The notes under the pieces: model-generated
Told to the model about the DNA's origin: nothing
Seen by the model: only the letters and a program-made list of their open reading frames with translations
The model's database searches: none
Assembly: GCA_018669475.1 (NCBI GenBank)
Contig: JABHCC010000001.1
Coordinates: 1 to 38,396, forward strand
Source: Bacteroidota bacterium
GTDB taxonomy: Bacteria; Bacteroidota; Bacteroidia; Bacteroidales; UBA12481
Length of the DNA stretch: 38,396 bases
Direction: 5' to 3'
In this document: positions 33,278 to 38,396 of the stretch, one piece after another
How positions within the stretch are numbered: position 1 is the stretch's first letter
How the letters are laid out: each line of letters starts with the position of its first letter
Program-made: the position numbers and the translations under genes

Positions 33278-34462
33278 TTACATCTTCTCATCCAGAAATT
33301 TGCCTTTTTCCTGATGATCAAGATCGGGTAAGAGCTGTTTAAATATTTCGAGAATATCAGTGCGAGTCCAAGCTCCAGATCTGCTTAATCCAGCAATACT
33401 CGCTAGAAAATGGTTTAGCTTTTCGTCTGAGGCATTCGCACTATTCTTCACTATCCCCAAAGTATTGTATTGAGTCAGGTCGACCTCTTCATGGTCCATA
33501 TAGAATTCTTCATAGGCTTTTTCGCCTGTCGTATCACTCGAGCTAAAATAGCAGGGCCACTTTTTCTCGTCCTTTAGCTCGTAGATCTTGCCACGAGCTT
33601 CTTCCTCACTTTTGCATAGGTAAGGTGCGAATCCATTCTGGATCAGGAACTTCTCTGCAATCTCAGCGAAAGTGATCATATTGAGATCACCATTTAGCTT
33701 GGGGAAGTAAATCTCGCCATTTTCCCCTCGTAGTGTTGATAGAAGACACAATTCACCTGATTCCTGAGGTGTAACAAAATAACGTCTTACATCGTTGGGT
33801 GCTGCAATGGGCTGATCCTTCATAAAGCGCTGCCGGAATCCATGTAGCAGACTACCATCGGAAAAAGCCACGTTGGCAAATCGGGCAGTGGATATGGGGA
33901 TCTGGTTACCATACTTCTGCAGAAATATTTCCATGATACGTTTGGAAGCACCCATCATGTTCACTGGATGGGCTGCCTTGTCAGTGGACACGCAGAAATA
34001 TTTCTTTACACCACTATCAATCGATAGTTCAATGGTTTTGATGGTATTCAGAATATTAACTTCCACCATACGCATGAGGGAATATGGGTCCTTCTCACTT
34101 CGCACATGCTTGAGGGCCGACAGATTGAGTACATAATCAAAAGGACCTTCATTTTTAAAATAGAACTCGAATTCCAAGGAGCCGGCATCCAATACAAAGG
34201 ATTTGAATTCACCATCTATATAGCCATAAGAGCTACGGATATCACGCACGAGCTCAACTAAATTATTCTCAGAAAGATCTACGACATGAAGCTTCAGGGG
34301 ACTCCTCTTGAAAATTTCCATTACGACTGCTTGACCGATTGATCCTGCACCTCCAATCACTAAGAACTTTGAGCTTGAGATTGTGCGACACAATTCAACA
34401 TCATATTGATGAAGGTCTGAGATAAGATTAGTGTTACGCCCGATAAGTGAGAGAATATCCAT
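33278..34462 (-). CDS. legB: LegB-type NDP-N-acetylglucosamine 4,6-dehydratase
   Basis: A 394-residue SDR of the polysaccharide-biosynthesis dehydratase family (CapD/FlaA1/WbpM core). GGAGSIGQAV is the NAD motif at about 37-46. VLNLSALKHVRSEKDPYSLMRM and the catalytic STDKAAHPVNMMGASKR follow; the usual Tyr of YxxxK is Met, as in the SMK-type triad of WbpM. A C-terminal extension of about 100 residues (EEFYMDHEEVDL onward) is characteristic of LegB against the shorter PseB. Expected product: the 4-keto-6-deoxy HexNAc used by LegC. It is the first gene of the nonulosonate module. The 136-nt gap to wzc (34463-34598) has no gene and could hold a promoter or attenuator; no motif is decisive. Confidence 0.92.
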   Translation of the reverse strand: MDILSLIGRNTNLISDLHQYDVELCRTISSSKFLVIGGAGSIGQAVVMEIFKRSPLKLHVVDLSENNLVELVRDIRSSYGYIDGEFKSFVLDAGSLEFEFYFKNEGPFDYVLNLSALKHVRSEKDPYSLMRMVEVNILNTIKTIELSIDSGVKKYFCVSTDKAAHPVNMMGASKRIMEIFLQKYGNQIPISTARFANVAFSDGSLLHGFRQRFMKDQPIAAPNDVRRYFVTPQESGELCLLSTLRGENGEIYFPKLNGDLNMITFAEIAEKFLIQNGFAPYLCKSEEEARGKIYELKDEKKWPCYFSSSDTTGEKAYEEFYMDHEEVDLTQYNTLGIVKNSANASDEKLNHFLASIAGLSRSGAWTRTDILEIFKQLLPDLDHQEKGKFLDEKM

Positions 34463-34598
34463 AAATAAGACCTATATGCATGATTAGTAGCATGAATGCT
34501 CTTTAGTAAATTTAGTTATTGTGTTCACACTCAAAAGAAGGAAGGCCCGGAAATACTTTTTTATGAAACAAAATATAATCATGAAATGTTCTTCCTTA

Positions 34599-36965
34599 TT
34601 AGTCGGATTTAGAGCTGTCATCAGAATGATAATAATAATTATAATAGGAATAATAGTATGCGTACTTACCACCCAGGTTTTCTTGACTAGCGCCATTTAA
34701 GATTGCGCCAATGAGCGGTGCTTTAACATTTCGGATTGTATCTAAAGCACGATCAACTGCTGAACGCTGTGTTTGACCAGCCTTGACCACAAGTGCAATG
34801 GCGTCTATTTCCCCCGATATCATTGATGCATCAGTTACAGCAACAATGGGCGGGGAGTCAAAAATGACGATGTCCCAGACTGATTCAAGATGGTCAACAA
34901 GTTTTGACATTTCATCGGACCCTAATAGTTCAGATGGATTTGGAGGCAGACCGCCAGCTGTAAGAAGGTTTAAATTTTCAACTTTTGTAGGAAATATAAT
35001 AGAGTTTACGTCTTTCACATCACCAATTAGATACTCAGAAAGACCGGGACCTCGACCATGTCCAAATACATTATGCTGAACCGGTTTGCGTAGATCAGCA
35101 TCAACGAGGAGAGTCTTTTTTCGGAGTTGAGCAAAGGCGATGGCTACATTAGCGGCGGTAGTGGATTTTCCCTCACCTGGTTGGGAACTAGATATTAATA
35201 GACTCTTAATTTTTTGATCAGCTGTGGAAGCATAGTTTATGTTTGTCCTCAATGAGCGATAGCTCTCAGAGATAGGAGATTTCGGATCCTCATACGTAAT
35301 CAGACGACGTTTGAATTCTGTGCCCCCCCGAGAAGGAGAGGACATTTTTTTGAGCGAAATCTTGGGGTCAGGTCCGAGCATATCAGGAATAATTCCCAGA
35401 ATTGTCAGACCTTTTCGTTCCAAGTGCTCTACAGCTTTTACGGTATTATCAAGGAATTCTCTAGCAAATGCGATACCTATCCCAAAACTGAGTCCGAGAA
35501 AAATGCCTAGTAGCAAATTCATTTTTTTGTTGGGCTTCACTTTCTCTGCCACTAATGCTGGATCTAAAATACGGACCCTCCCCAATTGACCAGCCTCGGT
35601 AATTCTGGATTCCTCATATTTTTGCTTCATCGTGAGGTATAGGTTTTCATTGAGTTTTAAATCACGTTCGAGCCTGGCATATCGAAGGGTCTGAGTTGGC
35701 AAACCTATAAGACGATTGGACATTTGATCCACCAACTTCTTATATTCTTCCGCTCTCGAGCGAGACGAGTGGACCTCAACCTCCTGTTCTACAATTTTAT
35801 TGAAGATTTCCTGGGAGGCTTTAAATGGATCCTCCTCGCTCCAACCTGATAATATTAGGGTTTCAGTTAATCCGGTGAGCTTAGATTTCATCTCTGAGAT
35901 ACGGCGATTAAAATCTTTGGCTTGAAGTGCTTCTTCGTCCCAGCCTTCATCTACCATCTGTTGAACCTTTTGGGCCTCCAACTCAGCTATTTTCCCCCTC
36001 AAAGCAACAATCATGGGATTATTGGTATTGGTTATCTCTTCCATAAGAGCCTTTTCACTCTGAGTCAGTTGACTTTTCAGATAATTAACACGCTCTTGAG
36101 CGACCTCCAGCTCAGCAATATTAGTAAAATAGATGCCTTCGTACGTGGTTAAATCTTTTAGCAATAGCTCAGCTGACCCATCTAGAGAATAAATCTGAAA
36201 TTCGGACTGAAACACCTGCAGGTCATTTTCAACGAGTCTAAGACGGCGCTCATATTTTGTAATTTGGCTATCCAGAAAAGTGAGAACAAAATGCAACTCA
36301 CCCTGACCACCAGCCAGGTCCAAATTACGGTAAATATCTGAAACTTTATTGGCAAGAAACATTGCATCAGATGAATCGGGTGAATTAACAGAGATCTTAA
36401 GGACATCTGTATCACGGACAGTAGAAATGCGAGTATTTTTTCTGAGTTGCTCTACAACCTTGACACGCTGTGAAAAATCAAGTAGCCTGGGAGGAGTTAT
36501 CAGTTTTTGCTCAGAACCAATCCAGTCCATGAGATAATCCTGAAGACGATATCGCACTCTCACATATCGGGTTCCAAATAGTGCAAGTTGATCCGCACTT
36601 CCATCGTTAATCAGTGAGCTCACCACCTGTTCATGAAGATTGAAACTTTTAAGCACTTCAGTTTCATTTTGAAGACGTTGTTGGGACTTATTTAAACCAA
36701 AATCAAAGACAAAAGATGATGGATTCGCCCCGCTATCCTTGATCATCACGACAGTGGTGGCCTGCCAGACTGGCGAGGTGGTCAGCGTGAAATATATGGT
36801 AATAGCCAGAGCAACAGCAAAAATCATAATAATGGATTTTCGATAGCTCCAAAATATTCTCCATATTTCCTTAATATCAATTTCATCTTCGAGGTGTAAT
36901 TGTTGACTTGGGATTGGATTTCTCTGAATTTCACTCATTCTCATATTCTCATATTCTCGTTTCAT
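34599..36965 (-). CDS. Wzc-like polysaccharide co-polymerase with bacterial tyrosine kinase domain
   Basis: A 788-residue inner-membrane protein that controls chain length and export in Wzy-type pathways. A Wzz domain starts after EDEIDIKEIWRIFW, with a first membrane helix at about 43-62. A long periplasmic coiled-coil/GNVR region (about 230-470) leads to a second helix (MNLLLGIFLGLSFGIGIAF). The cytoplasmic BY-kinase has Walker A SSQPGEGKST (593-602), Walker A' TLLVDADLRKP and Walker B IVIFDSPP. The C-terminal tail at 768-779 has nine tyrosines in twelve residues, the autophosphorylation cluster. The start is uncertain (ATGs at 36965, 36944 and 36938; no strong ribosome site). No Wza or Wzb partner is in the window. 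Confidence 0.95.
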   Translation of the reverse strand: MKREYENMRMSEIQRNPIPSQQLHLEDEIDIKEIWRIFWSYRKSIIMIFAVALAITIYFTLTTSPVWQATTVVMIKDSGANPSSFVFDFGLNKSQQRLQNETEVLKSFNLHEQVVSSLINDGSADQLALFGTRYVRVRYRLQDYLMDWIGSEQKLITPPRLLDFSQRVKVVEQLRKNTRISTVRDTDVLKISVNSPDSSDAMFLANKVSDIYRNLDLAGGQGELHFVLTFLDSQITKYERRLRLVENDLQVFQSEFQIYSLDGSAELLLKDLTTYEGIYFTNIAELEVAQERVNYLKSQLTQSEKALMEEITNTNNPMIVALRGKIAELEAQKVQQMVDEGWDEEALQAKDFNRRISEMKSKLTGLTETLILSGWSEEDPFKASQEIFNKIVEQEVEVHSSRSRAEEYKKLVDQMSNRLIGLPTQTLRYARLERDLKLNENLYLTMKQKYEESRITEAGQLGRVRILDPALVAEKVKPNKKMNLLLGIFLGLSFGIGIAFAREFLDNTVKAVEHLERKGLTILGIIPDMLGPDPKISLKKMSSPSRGGTEFKRRLITYEDPKSPISESYRSLRTNINYASTADQKIKSLLISSSQPGEGKSTTAANVAIAFAQLRKKTLLVDADLRKPVQHNVFGHGRGPGLSEYLIGDVKDVNSIIFPTKVENLNLLTAGGLPPNPSELLGSDEMSKLVDHLESVWDIVIFDSPPIVAVTDASMISGEIDAIALVVKAGQTQRSAVDRALDTIRNVKAPLIGAILNGASQENLGGKYAYYYSYYNYYYHSDDSSKSD

Positions 36966-37095
36966 GGTCCATAGTTCTACACCAACAGCCTATATAAAAA
37001 TGGATTAATGTCCCGCAGATCTTTTAATTTCCATTCGCTCAAAATCGGTTTCGCATCTAGCATATTAATGTAATCGGAGAAGGAGAATGAGCAGG

Positions 37096-37248
37096 TTATT
37101 TTTTGATGAAATTATCTGGTTCGAACAGGCATTGTTTGGTCCAATATCTTGAATCTTTAAGATGCAAGCCACCCTCAAGATCTGGAAATTGATTGCAATG
37201 TAAAAAATATTTGAATGAAGAAGTAGGACATAAACAAGTGTTATTCAC
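37096..37248 (-). CDS. Possible 50-residue ORF in the wzc leader region
   Basis: A GTG-initiated frame of 50 codons runs from 37248, overlapping the end of the upstream lipoprotein-like gene by 8 nt, to TAA at 37098-37096. The translation includes FPDLEGGLHLKDSRYW and CLFEPDNFIKK and has three cysteines. I recognise no family, and chance is a real possibility. A second short ATG frame (36977-37063, 28 residues, WKLKDLRDINPFLYRLLV) ends 11 nt before wzc. The stretch 36966-37240 otherwise shows no clear promoter, ops/JUMPstart element or terminator. Confidence 0.2.
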   Translation of the reverse strand: MNNTCLCPTSSFKYFLHCNQFPDLEGGLHLKDSRYWTKQCLFEPDNFIKK

Positions 37249-38068
37249 CTACAAAGAGAAAAGTTGCCCAAGGGGATTCGGATCCAGCTGTTTCAAAGTC
37301 ATCAATGTATTGTGCTCCAGTATCAATGCGCCACTTGTAGACCTCGTCTGGCTCCAATGAAACAGACACTGGAATTGTCCACGATTCAACAGCACTGGTG
37401 TAGTTTCCAGGATTGAACACCTCTCTCCAAACTAATTCGTTGCCATCAGTAGTAATTGTCAGACAATACGTTTCCATTTCAATATCATATCCATAGTTCC
37501 ATCGCAGTTGCCTTGCTCCATCGAGCTTGTCGATTGGTCCGTTTGGTACCATCGTGCTTAATTGAACTGTTGGTAAAAGAGAATAGCTCCTTGAATCAGA
37601 ATAGTCGCTAAGATTACCTGTCATATCTTCTGTCTTAAGCTTATAATTGAAATAAGTTCGCAATTGAATATCTGTGTCAATATATTCTAGTAAAGCTGAT
37701 GATTCACTTTCCAAGCGAGTTAACAGCTCATAATCACTAAGACTATCATTTTGATCAAAATATTCAGCTCGAAATATCAAGTATGCTGATATGTTCTCTC
37801 CAGAATTAGGTGCCCACTCTAAATAAATACCAAATTCATGAGCATCAATCCCTCGCTCAGGCCACTCATCAGGTAAGGATTTTTGAACCCAGACCGGAGG
37901 AGTGGGTTGAGTTGGATCTTCCACATCTATACCACAAGAATGAAAATTGAAAATTGAAAATTGAATTAGGACGATATAAATGGTGGGTGACCAATAACGA
38001 TAGAATATTTTTAATATTGGTAGAATTGAATAAGTGGACAGGGTGAAATCTTCATTCGATTTAAACAT
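37241..38068 (-). CDS. Putative exported or lipid-anchored fibronectin-III-like protein
   Basis: Function unknown; 275 residues. A hydrophobic stretch (about 29-44) ends at a cysteine in FNFHSCG, a weak lipobox. A Pro/Thr-rich linker (DPTQPTPPVW) follows. Two beta-rich modules come next (about 65-165 and 168-272): WAPNSGENISAYLIFRAE and YFNYKLKTEDMTGN look like a fibronectin type III strand pattern, and EPDEVYKWRIDTGAQY is like the end of a second one. It would be secreted or attached to a membrane, possibly binding glycan. It lies between ahcY and wzc in the same direction, 275 nt before wzc, so a link to the polysaccharide system is possible. The start at 38068 leaves an unusually long N-terminal region before the hydrophobic core. 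Confidence 0.6.
   Translation of the reverse strand: MFKSNEDFTLSTYSILPILKIFYRYWSPTIYIVLIQFSIFNFHSCGIDVEDPTQPTPPVWVQKSLPDEWPERGIDAHEFGIYLEWAPNSGENISAYLIFRAEYFDQNDSLSDYELLTRLESESSALLEYIDTDIQLRTYFNYKLKTEDMTGNLSDYSDSRSYSLLPTVQLSTMVPNGPIDKLDGARQLRWNYGYDIEMETYCLTITTDGNELVWREVFNPGNYTSAVESWTIPVSVSLEPDEVYKWRIDTGAQYIDDFETAGSESPWATFLFVGE
37941..37961. repeat. Three tandem heptamers in the signal region of the lipoprotein-like gene
   Basis: The heptamer TGAAAAT is repeated three times without interruption, followed by a partial fourth copy. It lies in the hydrophobic N-terminal coding segment of the gene at 37241-38068. Because 7 is not a multiple of 3, gain or loss of a unit would shift the frame. Confidence 0.9.
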
Positions 38069-38212
38069 GCTGAAAGATAATCTATTCCCAAACAGGTCAA
38101 AAGGCAGAATTCTATCCTAGGTATAGGTGGACAAGACTGGTTATTTATTCGAGTCGTCCAAAGAGATTAATCTATTATCGTCAACCCCATGAATATTTTT
38201 TTTCTTTTTTAT

Positions 38213-38396
38213 TTAGTACCTGTAATGCTCTGGTTTGAAAGGACCTTGCTTTTTGATCCCAAGGTATTCAGCCTGATCTTCAGAAAGTGTAGTCAGTTTA
38301 GCATCAAGATGAGCGAGGTGCAGTCTGGCCACTTCTTCATCAAGCTCCTTGGAAAGTACCTGAACACCATCAGCAACACTACCTTCATATAAAGCC
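38213..38396 (-). CDS. ahcY: S-adenosylhomocysteine hydrolase, C-terminal fragment
   Basis: The window's right edge cuts a leftward gene; only the last 60 codons and the TAA stop are present. The translation contains [29 protein letters not shown] and the terminal [10 protein letters not shown], the near-invariant C-terminal tail of adenosylhomocysteinase, which carries the NAD-binding Lys-Tyr pair at its end. The enzyme splits S-adenosylhomocysteine to adenosine and homocysteine and is a housekeeping function, so this marks the right border of the polysaccharide locus. The 144-nt gap to the next gene (38069-38212) has no recognisable gene. Its leftward strand starts with an A-rich tract, with no intrinsic terminator seen. 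Confidence 0.95.
   Translation of the reverse strand, partial: ALYEGSVADGVQVLSKELDEEVARLHLAHLDAKLTTLSEDQAEYLGIKKQGPFKPEHYRY

Noticed and set aside
34484-34696. Leftward 70-residue ORF overlapping the end of wzc
   Set aside because: It lies in another frame across the tyrosine-tail codons; its Ile-rich translation is an artefact of the TAT-rich sequence.
1-38396. CRISPR arrays, tRNA or rRNA genes, phage attachment sites
   Set aside because: No regularly spaced repeats, tRNA-like cloverleaf or rRNA sequence was noticed while reading both strands; a tRNAscan or CRISPR search was not possible.

Overview
This AT-rich window is almost entirely a surface-polysaccharide (capsule or O-antigen type) biosynthesis locus of a Gram-negative, double-membraned bacterium. 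Signs of an outer membrane are a Wzi-like outer-membrane barrel, a Phe-terminated candidate outer-membrane protein and a Wzx/Wzy/Wzc assembly system. The phylum cannot be fixed from sequence alone; a non-proteobacterial marine or sediment lineage would fit, but that is a guess.

Layout. Only the first gene (56-808) lies on the + strand, and it ends in a clear intrinsic terminator. Everything else reads leftward, from a truncated S-adenosylhomocysteinase gene at the right edge (38213-38396) down to the wzi-like gene (1029). Many junctions are 1-19 nt overlaps or gaps of a few nucleotides, so the block from about 36965 to 1029 looks like one long operon or a few nested ones.

In transcription order: (1) a lipoprotein-like gene and a Wzc-type co-polymerase/tyrosine kinase (37-38 kb and 34.6-37 kb). 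(2) A legionaminic-acid-type nonulosonate module (23.9-34.5 kb): LegB dehydratase, LegC aminotransferase, a sugar formyltransferase where an acetyltransferase would be expected, LegG epimerase, LegI synthase and a PtmE-like CBS-nucleotidyltransferase. These are followed by a YhcH/NanQ-like protein, a second divergent NeuB homologue, an SpsF-like cytidylyltransferase, a Gfo/Idh oxidoreductase and a PtmA-like SDR. (3) A complete six-gene CDP-tyvelose cassette (18.0-23.8 kb): RfbF, RfbG, RfbH, RfbI-like, RfbS-like and RfbE-like. (4) A glycosyltransferase, then a decayed IS3-family transposase remnant (16.4-16.9 kb). (5) Wzx flippase, an unassigned GT-B-like transferase, Wzy polymerase, the HisH/HisF/WbpG-like amidination trio, two glycosyltransferases and a methyltransferase gene broken by one in-frame TGA (6.3-16.3 kb). 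(6) The initiating phosphoglycosyl transferase, an orphan E1-alpha/E1-beta thiamine-diphosphate enzyme pair, a DegT aminotransferase and the Wzi-like protein (1.0-6.3 kb).

How it works together (inference): the phosphoglycosyl transferase loads undecaprenyl phosphate. The glycosyltransferases add a 3,6-dideoxyhexose (probably tyvelose), a CMP-activated legionaminic-type acid that may carry N-formyl, an amidinated aminosugar, and possibly a sugar altered by the E1/DegT genes. Wzx flips the unit, Wzy polymerises it, Wzc controls length and Wzi anchors the product. No Wza exporter or Wzb phosphatase is in the window. The most unusual points are the formyltransferase in the LegH position, two NeuB homologues in one operon, the E1 pair without E2/E3, the RfbI-like reductase without a ferredoxin domain, and the single-stop methyltransferase.
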